A program made the translations under genes and the position numbers. Shown in pieces: positions 9,605 to 22,327 of a DNA stretch of 64,000 nucleotides. The stretch's first letter is position 1; each line of letters begins with the position of its first letter. The stretch covers positions 64,991,257-65,055,256 of the forward strand of contig NC_134023.1 in assembly GCF_040712315.1 (NCBI RefSeq), written 5' to 3'. Under the pieces are notes generated by a model. That model saw nothing but the letters and a program-made list of their open reading frames with translations, did no database searches and was not told the origin of the DNA. This stretch comes from Castanea sativa. Lineage: Eukaryota > Streptophyta > Magnoliopsida > Fagales > Fagaceae.

Positions 9605-12600
9605 TTATCAAAAAGAATGGAAGATGTTACTCACAATAAATGTGAAATTTATTATGTTTTATATACACTGCGCGAAAGCATAAAAAGAGAAAAAAGAAAG
9701 AGAGAGAGAGAGAGAGTTCATTGCTAGCTGTCCTCCTAAATTTTGTAATGAAGGGATGAGTAAGAGGGTTTGATACTTCAATTATACTTCCAAGTACAAT
9801 AGCTGTTTTATTTTATTTTATATATTTATTTTTTAAATATTTGAACCATCAAAATCTCTATTGAAAATTCTAAAAAAAGGTCAATTGGGCTACAAGATTT
9901 TTGAGATCTGTTTCCTTTAACTTTCATTCATCCATTGCTTAACATATGACCTTCCTTTTTTTTTTTTTTTTTTATAGAAGAACATTAATATATAATAAAG
10001 AGGTTATGCACGCTTCAAAATTAATGGATGGTAATGGACTAGTGGTAACTGGTAGGTCATTGTATTCTCAAATGAACTCATTAGAAATCACAAGTTTATG
10101 AGAAAGAATCAAAGATATTTAATTGTCCAGTTCTACAAAAATCAACTTTGTGCGATGCTTTTCAACTGTTGAGTCTGTGACACATAATTTGGACTCACTT
10201 TTGATATATTGCCATATATTATGACCTTGCTTTTTCATTAAAACAAATACTAGTGGGAAATAACGTGGTTAGGCACTTTTAAATTTTGATTGATAATGGT
10301 AGGTCATTGTATTCTAAAAATGGATTCATTAGAGGATCACAAGTAATTTAATTGACCTTTTCTGCAAGAATCAACTTGAGAGATGATTTTGAACTATAAA
10401 ATTTGCACACTTTTGAATCAAAACTAGGCCAGTATTTGTTAAGAGGTGACAATAGAACTTAGATAATACAAAATGTGATATTATAAGAAGTTAGTCATGT
10501 AAGCACAAACAACCTACAAAATTATAGCCCATATGTTAAATTGAGAGGTTTTTTTACTCATTCATCAGGAATAAGAGGAGAGAGAGGGAAGGGAAGGGAT
10601 GAGGAAAACACACCTTATTAAATTGGATTTCTTATGTACTTAATTATTTTAGGATTCCATTTTATTTTGAGTTCAAATAAGGATTAGTTTTTTAGATTAT
10701 TATCAGTTTAGAGTTTAATGATTTATGAACTCTCGTACTCGCAATGGTTTATGTTCTAGGGCAAGACTTAGATACAGTACTTAAATACTGTTCCTTAAGT
10801 TTATTTCTTAAGATTCTACCATATAAATTTTTTCTCATGGAATGAAAGTGTATTTTCAATAAAATAATCACCTAGCTGAATCTTAAGAGGGAACCTAAAA
10901 AACAGCGTACCTAAATTTTGTCCTATGTTTTATTAAACTATTGATTATTAAAAAAATTTATTTGAGATTTTCCACTACGTTGGGTGCTAACACTGCCTAA
11001 GTTTCTTGCTTAGTGTTGATTTCAAGCGAGTAAGTGACTCCTAGGAGCTGATTTTTATGGTTTATCTTTTATTTTTTATTTTTTATTTTTTCTAAAAAAT
11101 TTCTCTTGATTATCTTGCATAAGGAAGGTTTTACTTTTTGTGGGAACGCTTCTCTTTTTTGGCAAGAAGGGTTAAATATATATTCATATAAAAATGTAAA
11201 AGAGTCAAATGCTTATAGCTTCTAGCTTCAGCAACCTAAGACAAATTTGATGGTTCCCTTGCCTTATTCCTTCAAAGCATATTCTTCTTATTCTTCTTCC
11301 TTTTTTGGGTGCAAGTCACGGATATTCTTTTAGCCTTTGATTTCTTGATGCTTTTTGTTCAAATTCGTCATTTCCTTCTTCTTTTTTTCCTTTTTCTTTT
11401 GAAGTCTGAATTTTTCAAGAAAAGACATCTTACAACTTACAAGTTACAAATCTTACATGTGACTCGCGAAATGAAATAGTCATAGTCCATTAATCACAAT
11501 TGTAGGCTGATACATTAGCTTCTCTTTCATTTGTTCAGCTTTTCATATTAGAGATCATTGTTTTTTCTGGTTATGCACAACATAGCATTTCTCATAGGAC
11601 AAGGAATTTTACTATCATTATATCCTTTCATTTTCAGGGCCTTGGAAAATCCAAGCTTTGCCATAGCCAATTCTTGGCTTCTAGCAACAATTGGTTTAGG
11701 TATAATATTAGAGCTGGCCATTGGCCACCACTATAACTATGTCTTCATTCATATTTGGATTTGGATCACACATTTCCTTTTATTTTATAAATTCTTTGGA
11801 TGCTTGTGACCTATTCAATCTGTAAGAGTATATTCCTACGCCATGGAATTGCTTAATCCTCTAAAATAAAGAAGTGTCTTTGCCTTCACATGAACTACAG
11901 CTAACACTTAAATTTTTATTTTTATTTACTTGGTTTTTTTTTTACGAATATTTGAATGAGAAAATTGACAGCGAATATATACTTTCAGAACTCACAGTTT
12001 GGTCATTTGTCATAACAGGTTGGCTGCAACAGAGAATTAATTAAATACTATAAGGCTAAAAAATTTGTTAATTCTACCTTGAATTCCTTATTGTTTAGTT
12101 ATAGCTACCCTACACCATCACACTCAAGTACGAGACTTCTTAAATTATCTTAGATGTAGTCTACTGTCAACAATTGACTAAATAAGAGAGGTGAAAGGGG
12201 CAAACCAATAACTGTCCTTTGATTTTTAAAACAAGGTGTGTAACAGTTTTTATGAAATTTATAGAGGGAAATAGATACAAATAATGTTGCATATTCCGGC
12301 ACCCATAAGAGGCAGACTCTGGTTGTTCCATGTCTTGTCGTGCACAAAATAATCGCAACACAAACTATTTTCTTCCCATCACGCTAAGTACCATCAATGA
12401 TTCATTTTCTTCCCATCAGCTAAGTACCATCAATGAGGATACATTCTCGAAACTAATCATATCCAGAAATGTGCAAACATAAGAATGTTCAAAAAATAAG
12501 GTATTAGTTCTTTAATTAGCCCAACCATACAATTTATTTGTCAAGTGCCGCTAGACCCAGTCCATTATGCTACAAGGCAGTTCTTGAAATTTGAATTAAC

Positions 12601-13147
12601 ATCCTCTCCGTTTGAAATGGGGTCATTTCATGATTCAAATTGAATATTACAAATCTAAAGGTATATCCAGTGCCACAACATTTAAAATTAAATGTTAAAT
12701 AACATGGCACTCTTGTATATTGTATATTATTAAATCTAGAGGAAATAATATTTTAACCATGAAATTGACTCTATTTCAAGTAATTTGGAAATAGAGAGGA
12801 TCATGTTCCTTGTAATCTAGGCAATGAAAGTGATCATATACATTTACCAACAACGAAAAATGTGCACCTCCAAATTTTCATTTGATAGATAAAATAGAAG
12901 TCACTACCCCAATAAAGCTGAAGGCTAGCTAATTCATAGCTCAAGCCATTGGAGGTGTACAGATGAACCCACAGATAACTAAACACAGACAAAAAACTTT
13001 CAAATGGCAACTCAAAACTCAGCAAGATACAAAACACCAAGTCAATTAACATGGTCAAACCAAATTCTAACATACATTTCTACCTGACAGAATTCCTGGG
13101 AAATTTCCATGACTATGGTATCAGGTTAATTAGTTTACACTGCCACA
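9605..13147. other. Gene-free spacer between the small protein gene and SMT1
   Basis: The only structures seen are a diverged local duplication (GGTAGGTCATTGTATTCT near 10050 and again near 10301), a MITE at 10759-10923, and probable SMT1 3' UTR toward 13147. The 83-codon frame at 11558-11809 is hydrophobic but matches nothing I know. Confidence 0.6.
10759..10923. mobile_element. MITE, copy 1 of a two-copy family
   Basis: The left end GGGCAAGACTTAGATACAGT and the right end GTACCTAAATTTTGTCC are imperfect inverted repeats enclosing non-coding DNA with TTTTTTCTCATGGAATGAA. A related copy with the same internal landmarks lies at 52156-52333. Superfamily is not assigned because no clear target duplication is seen. 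Confidence 0.65.
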
Positions 13148-15176
13148 TTACAGATTATCTGAAAGCGGCTTCCGGGCCAAGAAGAAATACATTGGTGTGA
13201 AAATCTCTTTCCTGAAAGACAGAAATATAACGATGTGAGCAGCTCATGTGTACACAAGTATATTAACAGATTAACTCAATGACTCAAAAAGAAGAAACTA
13301 TGATTCAACTTCAAGATAAGAATTTCAAACACCATTTCTCCTCACTATCCTTTCAAGCTTTGGGTGCACTTTAAATTTTAGGACCATTGACTTAGCTCAA
13401 AATACACACTTGCACTAGTTACAGGATAAACCCTACATAGATGGATCTGATGTAATGCTGGATTTACAGCTTGTGCACGAGGCCACAAACTTCCCCAATA
13501 AAAATATAATTCTCGCTAACTTTATGTTACTCAGGAAAAATATATAAAAAATTTAGCATGGAGCTCAAGAAAATAAGTATGATAGTGGGAACACTCACTT
13601 TCCACCTCCAACTAGCCCTTCCGCAGCCTGCTCTAGAAAACTTTGGACACGTTGACTTCCCTTTGGGGCAAGTCTCACATATTCCAGGGTCTTGACCTAA
13701 CAAAAAAATCGGCACTTATCAACTGCCTTTCTAGAATTGCACAAGTACAAATTCTCTCAAATCTCAAAGTCAAGATACATTTCCAGCCAAAAGCATGGCT
13801 TTTACAAACTTAGAGTTTGGGAAGAGGGAGCTAACAACACTAATGCAACATTAGAATGAAACAAATCTTACCATGTTTCTCGTTATGAAACGCCCAACAG
13901 TGGTTAGACGGAAACTACTCAGTGAGAAGTGACTAGTATCTAAAGGCAAGTACCAGGGGACAGGTGAGTCCACTGCAAGATCTTTCTCCCATATGACCTT
14001 TGGCAGAATAAATAAATGGGTTGTCACTTGTGCAAATCACAAGAAAAGATTCAGAAAAAAGAATCGTAACTAGCACTCACCTCAAAACCAGCTTGCTTCA
14101 GAGCTTCAAGGCATTTTCCGATCAACCTGATGTCAGGAAGGCCATCACCAATCTCAATTTCTGCCTGTTTCAATGAAATTCTGTTACACTCACAAAATAT
14201 AACTCCCTAAGATGAGATTCATGATAACCCCCCCCCCCCCCCCAAAAAAAAAAAGAAGCTTTTTCATGCTTCAAGCATATCTTACCTTTAGTTTTTGATG
14301 TTCTTGGTTATTGGGATCAAAAGAATCAGTCATGCACCACTCATATGCAGCAAAACATTGTCCAGGTTTTAATACTCTGTGTATTTCTTTGTAGCATCCA
14401 TACTATCCAGATAAGGAACAAAGTTTAAACCAATATGAACCAGAAAGAAAAGGAGAAGAAGGGAGAGAGAGATTACAAAAGGTGGAAATAGATGTGCCAT
14501 CCTAGCCAAGGTTTTAATATATTAGAATAAGGAATACATACCGCATCCGGTGCATGGCAAGTAGCTTCAATTGCATATACTGCATCAAAACTATTGTCAG
14601 GAAATGGCATTTTCATGAAGTCAGCCTGCATCATCAAGAATAACAATCACAGATCTTTCACCATAAACCCCATTTTTTATTGGTAAGTTAAACATGCGTC
14701 AGTGGATCTTGAATGCACTAATCACTCTCAACCTTGCTCTTGCAAGGAAAGAAGGTGCCATTTGAGTTAGAGCTCATTGGACTACAAACCCATTTGTAAA
14801 ATAAACATAAAATACTTACAGAAGAATGATATAAAATGACAAAAGCATTTGGAAGTAAAGGAATGCACTACATAAACATGAACTTGGCCTGCAATATGAC
14901 CAACCTTCACAAAGTTGCAGGTTTTCTCCACTCCAGCAATGCGGTTTAGTTCCTGTGGAGCAACAGAAGCTTGCAGATGTCATTGCTAATTTAAGAATTT
15001 TAGAATGTCACTGACTCAAAGATCAGTATGTACCTTTCCCCTTGATATCTGATATTCATTGTTGTTCAATCCTGTGACTGATGTTGAGCTGCAACAAATC
15101 ATAATTGCAAACATAAGCAAAAGGCTCTTACTTAAAAATAAAAGTTCAATAAATATGAAAACTTACACACACACAG

Positions 15177-15207
<31 letters not shown>

Positions 15208-18200
15208 GGATGAGCCAAAAGGTTTAATTTAGCAACTTAAAACACTTACACTAGGTATGAACACAAGAAGCTATAAGTCAAAACTTAAACAAAATAAGAT
15301 ATCAGTCCAAAAGGTATGGTAACAGTACTTCTTCAAAGGAAAAACTAAAATTTGTAAACAGGTTGTAAAATTCAATCCTACAAACTAGTAAAACCCAACC
15401 AATGCACTTTTCTCTTCTCAAAAATCTGATTGATATTATTATTTCAGTTAGTAACCCACTGAATATTCATCCAGAACAACAAAGCACAACTCAATCTGAT
15501 TTGAATGTACCTAGAATGCACATGAAAACTACAAACAAGTTGAAAGATGGAGCTCCATAAAACTCTTGTTTAATCAAATACTAGAAACCAGAAGGGAGGA
15601 AAGAGTGTAAATACATGAATTGCCATTCACCTGAATTTAGAAATTTCCCTTAGTGGTCCACCAATTCCACATCCTATGTCCAACACCTATCATGTCAAAT
15701 AAAAATGTCAAAATTTGAATGGTAAATCTCTAAATTGTCAGTTTCTCCACCTTTTACTGAAAAATAAACCTTTTGTCCAGGCTTCAGGCCTAGTTGTAAA
15801 GCAAGGAAGTGCTCATGTCGCTTGATGCTCTCTCGAAGAGACTCCCCCTTCCATCTTTAAGAACAAAAGTAATGTACATCATTAGATTTGACCAGCAAAG
15901 TTCGTGAAAAGAATTTATACTACACAGCTTGAAAGGCCACCTGGGTGCAAAATGAAAAGACTCCCCCCATCCAAACTCATAAAAGCTGGTAACAAGATCA
16001 TAGTATTTATTTACCTGAAATCCACATGAGACAGATCAATTTTCTTATTCAGAAGGTGTTAGATTTTAAATCCAATAGAAAATGAACATTAATCCTCATT
16101 TTAACCAATAAAGCAATGAAGAAAGAAAAAAGATTCATGCTCAAATATAAGCATAACAATGTCCAACCTTGCCAACAAACAAAACCTCATTAATAAATCT
16201 AACTTTCAGTCACTGGTTCCCTCAGGTTGCTAGCTTGCACATCATTATACATACAGTACAAGGCTTTATCATCACATTGGTCAAAATACCTTATAACATG
16301 ATTTAGAAAACTAATACGAAAAGAGCTTATTGCAGAACAATTCCAGAGGCAGGTATACAATGGCATTGCTTAGAACATGCTGCAAGTGGGCAGTTTTTTT
16401 TTTTTTTTTTGCTGGAATAAGTGGGCAGTTAATTCTTTATACACAACCACCTTGATTTTTCAATAAAAAGACCATTAAAATGGGAATAGCTCTCACCATG
16501 TCACTGTAGTTAGCTTTCCTCTCTTCCTCTTCGCCTCCATAGAAGACATGATACTTCTCATACCTAAATCATCAAATCAAAACTTTTACCACAAAAACCA
16601 ATTATGCCAACAAATGGTCAATGACAGAAAAGTCACATCATTATGTGTGCCACACCAGGGGTATCATAGAAGATTTTCTAGATATACTAACATTTACAGA
16701 GCATAAGAAGATTGATGTTGTCCTCTTTTTTTCTTTTTTTTTCTTTTTTTCTTCTTCTAATTGGTAATCACACAAAGTCTTGAACTCACAACTTCGCCCT
16801 ATACCTTACTCGTACAAGTGGACAATGTGCCACATGAGTTAAAGCTCATTGGGATAAGAAAATTGATGCTTTAATATTTAATCGATTAGCCCAACAAATT
16901 ATGAAACATGCTGCCAGTTCCTTGTGATTCCACATTCAAGTAAAAAGGCAGGCCATGCATATATGTTTGAACTCATGGTATACAAAATTCTTCGATAATG
17001 ACTAAAGATGCTAAAAGGCTGGGTGGCAACTCATTTATCCACAGTTATGCAGATACTTTACAGTTGCATTGCATACTAACTTTACAATCAATGTGACACA
17101 CAAAGGATCCAATATAAATTTTGCTCCTTGTTGGGTTACATTTACTCATTTAAAATTATTGGTACACTGGAAAAAGTTTCATATCCTCTAAACAACAGAG
17201 CTTGAAATTCCAGTTGTACTATCAAGGGTAAAAGAGGAAGAAAAATAAAGAATGGAAATTAAACCTCACAACAACCATTCCAACCTCTAACAACCACAAA
17301 GCTTCCCAAGTTTTTTTTTTTTTTTTTTTAAATTCACTAAAGCACAAATTTACCATGAATTCAGATTCCATTGAAGTTCACCTAAGAAACCCCAAAAATA
17401 ACCCAAAAGAGCCAGAACTACACAACCTCAATAAAAAGTAAAAACTCAGCTTTTATTGTGAATTCCTGGCTAAATCTTCTTCTCAACTCTCTAGTACTCA
17501 ACATAGACTAAGGTAGTGGGCTCAAAACTGAATGGGTGCGTTCATAACTTACAACATACCATCCAGTACATGTATCCCCCCTCTCATGTGGGGTCCACCC
17601 CCATACGAGAGGAGACACAAATGCACCAGATGCATGGTATATTTTCTCGTCAAGGACAGTATAATCCAAAGTAGAACTAATAAAAACTATGCCCACACAT
17701 CTGACCTTTTGACTGTGTCGTGAAGCGGGCCCAACGATTATTTCTTAGTCAAGGTTCCAAGGTCCCAAATTTTTTCCTGATAAGCCTCACCCATTTCCTT
17801 AAATCACTAGCTCAAGTATAACTTAGGACTAGCCACTAGGCATAACCAAACAAACACGATGGTTTCAAAGTAGCCCATCACTATTTTTCTCACAGACCTA
17901 ACATTCCCATACAAAAAAGTCGTTGAATTGAATCCATCAATCACCACCATTGTTGTGTTCCACAAAGGTCAAAAATCTTACTAAGTACGTGTTTAGCATC
18001 AATAATTCAGATTATTTGAAATTTGGAGCTTAATTAGCCCACAAACATCAAAATCAGTACTTGAATGAAGATAAGCATTCAAAATATCTATCATTCTAGA
18101 GAGAGAGAGAGATGTGAAAGATCCAAACATGTTTCTAGAGAGAGAAAGAGCGATTTAAACATCATTCTAGAGAGAGAAACAGGCTGAGAAAAGAAAATCC

Positions 18201-18906
18201 ACAACCACAATTCTAGAGAGAGAGAAACTTTCTAGAGCCCTGGAGAGAGAGAGATTCGAATGTCATTGAACCGAGAGAATCGGATTGAAAATCCACGTAT
18301 CGCAGTTTTGGAGAGAGAATCAGGCTCTGAAGCATCATTCTAGAGAGAGAAACAAAACTCTAGAAAAAAAAAAAAAGAGAAAACACATTCCAAAAAATTC
18401 TAGAGTGAGAAAGAGTGATCCAAAAAAAAAAATCAGATTCTTGTCAATGCAGCGAGAGAATCAGGTTCAGAAGCATCATTCTAGAGAGAGAAACAGATTG
18501 AAACTCTCACAACAATAACAATTCTAGAGAGAGAAACAGTGATATAAAAAAAAATCACATAATTCTAGAAAAAAGTGAAAACAGATTCAAAGAAATTCTA
18601 GAGTGAGAAAGTGTGATCCAATAAAAAAAAAATATCAGATTCTAGAGAGTGAAAAAAAAAAACAGAGAAAATCAAAAGCGTCATACTCTACAGCCAAACA
18701 GACACACACAGAGTATCAAAATGTCATGCAACAAGAAAATGAAAATCAGAGAGAGAAACAGAGATTGAAAAAAAAAAAAAGCATAAATCTAGAGAGAGAG
18801 AGAGAGAGAGAGATGGTGGTTACTGGTCAACAGCGGAGAGAACTTCATTTTTGTCGATCTTTCCGCCGACACCCGATGCGAGATCCAATGCTCCTGCCTT
18901 CGACAT
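13148..18906 (-). CDS. SMT1: SMT1, cycloartenol C-24 sterol methyltransferase (13 exons)
   Basis: Exons in transcript order: 18824-18906, 16497-16563, 15941-16014, 15770-15854, 15631-15686, 15034-15088, 14905-14952, 14542-14625, 14286-14402, 14081-14164, 13872-13997, 13599-13696, 13148-13211. All join in frame with GT-AG introns to 346 residues (family about 335-370). The protein begins [20 protein letters not shown]. The SAM-binding motif [11 protein letters not shown] starts at residue 104. Sterol-methyltransferase signatures [10 protein letters not shown] and [11 protein letters not shown] follow, and the C-terminus is [14 protein letters not shown]. The enzyme transfers methyl from S-adenosylmethionine to C-24 of cycloartenol, the first step committed to alkylated phytosterols, at the ER. 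Two SINE copies and a CA microsatellite sit in introns, and intron 1 holds a CTCTCTAG repeat array. No disabling change is seen. Confidence 0.96.
14230..14254. repeat. C-run followed by A-run in an SMT1 intron
   Basis: About 14 C followed by about 11 A in the intron between the exons 14286-14402 and 14081-14164. Such homopolymers are prone to sequencing length errors; no splice signal is affected. Confidence 0.85.
14673..14780 (-). mobile_element. tRNA-derived SINE, family 2, copy a (in SMT1 intron)
   Basis: Read on the minus strand it starts CCAATGAGCTCTAACTCAAA (A-box region), has CCTTGCAAGAGCAAGG and a decayed B-box region CATTCAAGATCC, and ends TTACCAATAAAAAA. A second copy is at 16745-16853. 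The internal Pol III promoter layout and A-rich 3' end fit a plant SINE. It is in the same orientation as SMT1. Confidence 0.6.
15165..15205. repeat. (CA)n microsatellite in SMT1 intron
   Basis: About 20 CA units, interrupted once (ACACAGACAC), in the intron between the exons at 15631-15686 and 15034-15088. No other function is apparent. Confidence 0.9.
16745..16853 (-). mobile_element. tRNA-derived SINE, family 2, copy b (SMT1 intron 1)
   Basis: On the minus strand it reads CCCAATGAGCTTTAACTCAT (A-box region) and, further on, GTGAGTTCAAGACTTTG (B-box-like), ending TTACCAATTAGAAGAAG. It matches the copy at 14673-14780 and is also in SMT1 sense orientation. Confidence 0.6.
18090..18815. repeat. 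Irregular array of TTCTAGAGAGAGA repeats in SMT1 intron 1
   Basis: About 14 copies of the core TTCTAGAGAGAGAAA recur at spacings of roughly 20-60 bp, with minor TTCTAGAGTGAG and TTCTAGAAAAAA variants. Two longer modules are also duplicated: one with GAATCAGGYTCWGAAGCATC (about 18318 and 18459) and one with GAGTGAGAAAGWGTGATCCA (about 18402 and 18600). On the SMT1 sense strand each core reads TTTCTCTCTCTAGAA, a polypyrimidine tract followed by TAG. The array ends immediately downstream of exon 1. Confidence 0.88.
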
Positions 18907-19148
18907 CGCGATTTTCCCAAAAATAACACTATTCAAAAACAACATAAAACAGAAACACAAAAAAGCATTAGAATTGTATTCAATTTTGTGTTGTTGCAAT
19001 ATAATGCAGATTGTTTTAGTGTGTGAAATCTTTTTACATGGAAGAGGAGAGGAGGAGAGAGGATCTCAGATAGGAAATGGAGAGGTTTTTTCGAGTGGAG
19101 GCTAAGAGTGAGAGAAAAGTGAGAAACCTTAGGGATGTTGAATGAAGT

Positions 19149-19162
19149 GGATATATATAGTA
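19149..19162 (-). promoter_or_regulatory. Probable SMT1 TATA box
   Basis: CTATATATATCC on the minus strand lies about 245 bp upstream of the SMT1 ATG. A leader of about 210 nt would follow, rich in CT on the sense strand. This is the best TATA candidate nearby, but no transcript evidence is available. Confidence 0.5.
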
Positions 19163-19327
19163 GACATTTCTATTTTTTTTCTTTTTTTTTTTAGCGTTGA
19201 ATCTCCTGCATTTATTTTTAGTTTCTGACGGTATTATTAGGATCTCTGAAACTGGAAGTCAAATAATTATTAGCGAGTATAAAAATGGAGTTTACAAGTA
19301 TAATTATTAGCGTTTCTTTTTTTTTTT

Positions 19328-19468
19328 GTGCGGTAGTGATTTTATAAGTATAAATATTTATATGGTATGATGAATAAGAGTCGAGATTTATGTCTTAAGA
19401 ATAGAGTTTTACGTACATATACACTTAAATTAGATTAGGGTAAAAATTATATCTTGTATAAAAAAAAA
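19328..19468 (+). mobile_element. tRNA-derived SINE, family 1, copy a (decayed)
   Basis: GTGCGGTAGTGATTTTATAA, then a B-box region decayed to GAGATTTATGTCTT, then ACATATACACTTAAATTAGA and an end in ATCTTGTAT plus A-run. It aligns over its length with copies at 20175-20325 and 52383-52520. Confidence 0.62.
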
Positions 19469-20174
19469 TATACCAATTAGTTTTTAGTCAAGAGCAGAGT
19501 TAGGATTTTTTGTTTGGAGAGGCCAAATATCCGTATTTATATATTAGTTTTGACTCAAGATAAATTATTATACACATGCGTAAATGTACATATACACATA
19601 AATATTAATATTTTGATACTAAAGTAGGTCATAATTTATAAATATATTATATATAAAATTAACAACTTTCAAATATGTATATTGAGTTTTTAGTGAAACT
19701 TATCATTTTTAAAACTCTAATGAATATATAAAAGTTGTCTAGTTTGATACTAAACATGTACAAAGAATGAATTATAGAAAATAAAAACTACCTTGTCTCT
19801 ATAACTACTAGGATCACTTGACAAATTCTATTAGTTTTTAAGAGCATTATTGGACTAACTCAAACATTTGGGGGAAGGCAACTTCTATTTTTGTAGCTAA
19901 ATATTTAAAGTATTAAAACTTATATATAATATAAAATTTTTGGTGTAAGCGAAAATTAAATTCCAGATCTCTTATTCAACCATCAAAAAATTTATCAGTT
20001 GAACTCACAAAAAACCACAAATCAATACAATTGGAACATGGATGCACGCTACAATACTCATTGCTATGTCACGCTTTTTCATTTTTTATAAATGTTTTCA
20101 GGTGTCATATGGCTCTCTCTAAAACATTTATTTAATGTATCTAAAAAACATTGTTTAACATGCAAGTTACCACC

Positions 20175-20325
20175 GTGTACCCTTGGTGCGATGATCATTT
20201 CACAAGTATAAATACTTGTGGGATGTAGGGGCAAGAGCCGGGATTCAAGTCTCTAGAAGGGAGCTTTACACACATATACACTTAGATTATGTTAGAATAT
20301 AAATTTTATCTTGTATTAAAAAAAC
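20175..20325 (+). mobile_element. tRNA-derived SINE, family 1, copy b
   Basis: The head GGTGCGATGATCATTTCACA resembles an A-box region. GGGATTCAAGTCTCTAG matches a B box (GGTTCRANNCC-like). The tail CACATATACACTTAGATTAT leads to TATCTTGTATT and an A-run. This is the best preserved of three copies and defines the family together with the copy at 52383. Confidence 0.7.
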
Positions 20326-21269
20326 ATGCAGAAACACTAAACATAAGTCAAACTTTTAAATTAAAAAAACAAAACTTTACCTTTTGTTTGAGCCAGCGAT
20401 AAATTGTTTTCTATGACAACTAAGGATTATAAATTTTTAAAGGATAAATCATACCAAGTTCGTTCCCCTCATAGAATGTTCATGGATCATGGTCGTTCAA
20501 GTTTGCATTATGGAAATATTTATAAGTTGTGACGTGTGAGATTAGTTTCATAATGTGAATAGATTAGCATAAATAGTAAGTAATATTTTTCCAAAGATAG
20601 ACTTTTAAGTTTTACAGAGAGGTGCTAGTATCCTGAATTTCTTTTCTCCCTTTTTTTTAATTAAGAATATACTAAAATTAAATAGGGACTTGTCTGGTTC
20701 TTTCTTCCTACTCCGTGTGATGAACTGGAAACAACTTTTTTAAGCACAAGGTGCAACCACGATTGATGAAGGGTATAAACAGTTGAAACTTGAAACGTGT
20801 TATACATTTTCTTAATAAAACAAAGATTATTTCTTGGCGGCTTTCTTTAGATAATTTTTTTTCTTTCAATTTTCTATTTTCCAAGTGGAAAGGAATAATA
20901 TTAGTACAAAAAAAATTACATAGTTTTCATCGCAGCTCATTACATAGTAAGTTGTAAATAGTGGAGACGTGGATATGTATGAACTCGCAATTTTTTCTTG
21001 ACCACTCACAACTTTATTACGTCTAATTGAGCACAAAAATTGTCTTAACTTTTATGTTCGTGTCAAGCTGAAAAGGAAAAAACAATTATGAGAAGAGAAA
21101 TTATTAAGTTTTCATTATGGACCACATTACTTGTCCACCATTCCACTAAAAGACAAAATTGGTTAGTCAATTTAACAAGTCAGTTTGATTTTTTTTAATC
21201 ATAAACTGACTCAAATTTTTTTTAAAAGTGAGAGTCTTTTAGTTAAATGGTGGATAAGTAACATGGTCT

Positions 21270-22327
21270 CAGGGCTAGCCCTTCTACTAGGCCAATTAGG
21301 TCATTGCCTAAGGGCACCAAGTGGAAGGGGATCTCAAAATTTTGAAAAAGTAGGAGTAGTAAGAAAAAAAATAGTTTCAAATGCAAGTCCAAAAAATCTA
21401 CTACATTCTTGTGACCAAAGAACAAAAAATTTGGTACATTTTGGTAAACACTGGTACCCCAAAAAATTATTTGGTTTAAACAAAATCAATTATCCCAAAA
21501 ATATTTATCATTAACCTATAGACAAATCAAAATTCAATTGGATAAAATACAAATCCAATCTAAAAATACCAGATGATGATAGCTTGCAAAAAAGCTGTCT
21601 TCGTCTAGAATCTTTTCTCAAACATGACATTTATTATGATATTGATTAGGATTAAAAGTTTTAAAATAAATGATAAAATACTATTTTGGCCCCTAAACTT
21701 TGTCAAAAGTTTGTTTTTATCCCTAAACTTTAAAAAGTTCATTTTTTATCCCTAAAGTTTGTAAAGAATTTTTTAAATAGTTTAGAGACAAAAATATGGA
21801 TGAAAGAATAACTTTTTTCAATAGTTTAGGAATAAAAAAAAAAACTTTTGATAAAATTTAAAGACATAAATAAAAAATTTTCAATATTTTAGGGATGAAA
21901 GATAAACTTTTTTATAGTTTAGAGACGAAAAATGAACTTCTTAAAGTTTAGGGATAAAAACCAAACTTTTGGTAAAGTTTAAGGACCAAAATAGTATTTT
22001 ATCTTAACAGAAATTTTACAAATAAAAATAGTATAGTCCAATTGACATACTAAATTATATAAAAAAATGTTATATTCATTTCTAAATATATGCATTGCTT
22101 ATTAAATTTTACTAACAATACATGTTATAATTGTTTTTTTTTTTGTAAATGTTATAATTGTTTCTACTAAAAGTAGTTTTTCAAAATTAAAATTAATAAA
22201 AACATATTTAAGATCGATAATGTCTCAAGAAAAATTAAGTGAATTAGCTATATTATCGATTGAAAAAAAAAGTTTAAGACAACTTAAATATAAAAAATTA
22301 ATTAATCAATTTGTATCTCAAAAATAA
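21270..22327 (+). mobile_element. Internally deleted hAT transposon remnant with hAT dimerisation tail
   Basis: The left end CAGGGCTAGCCCTTC resembles CAGGGCCGGCCCT ends of plant hAT elements. At the right, plus-strand frame 22172-22327 translates to SSFSKLKLIKTYLRSIMSQE and then ELAILSIEKK and LINQFVSQK. This matches the C-terminal dimerisation region of hAT transposases of the TTF zinc-finger/DUF4371 type. The middle, where the catalytic domain should be, is missing and holds a nested fold-back element (21672-22003). The right terminal repeat is not clear, so the true end may lie a little beyond 22327. Confidence 0.68.
21672..22003. mobile_element. Fold-back MITE with long inverted arms, nested in the hAT remnant
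   Basis: The ends are perfect inverted repeats of GATAAAATACTATTTTGG. The arms continue inward as TTTATCCCTAAACTTT repeats, so about 100 bp on each side pair imperfectly. There is no coding capacity. A transcript of this 332-bp segment would form a long hairpin. Confidence 0.82.

Noticed and set aside
11558..11809. 83-codon hydrophobic ORF
   Set aside because: No recognisable family, no promoter context and typical of AT-rich spacer frames; not enough to call a gene.
14615..14640. Minus-strand CTTGATGATGCAG resembling miR172
   Set aside because: It overlaps an SMT1 splice acceptor, differs from the mature miRNA and has no hairpin partner nearby; chance match.
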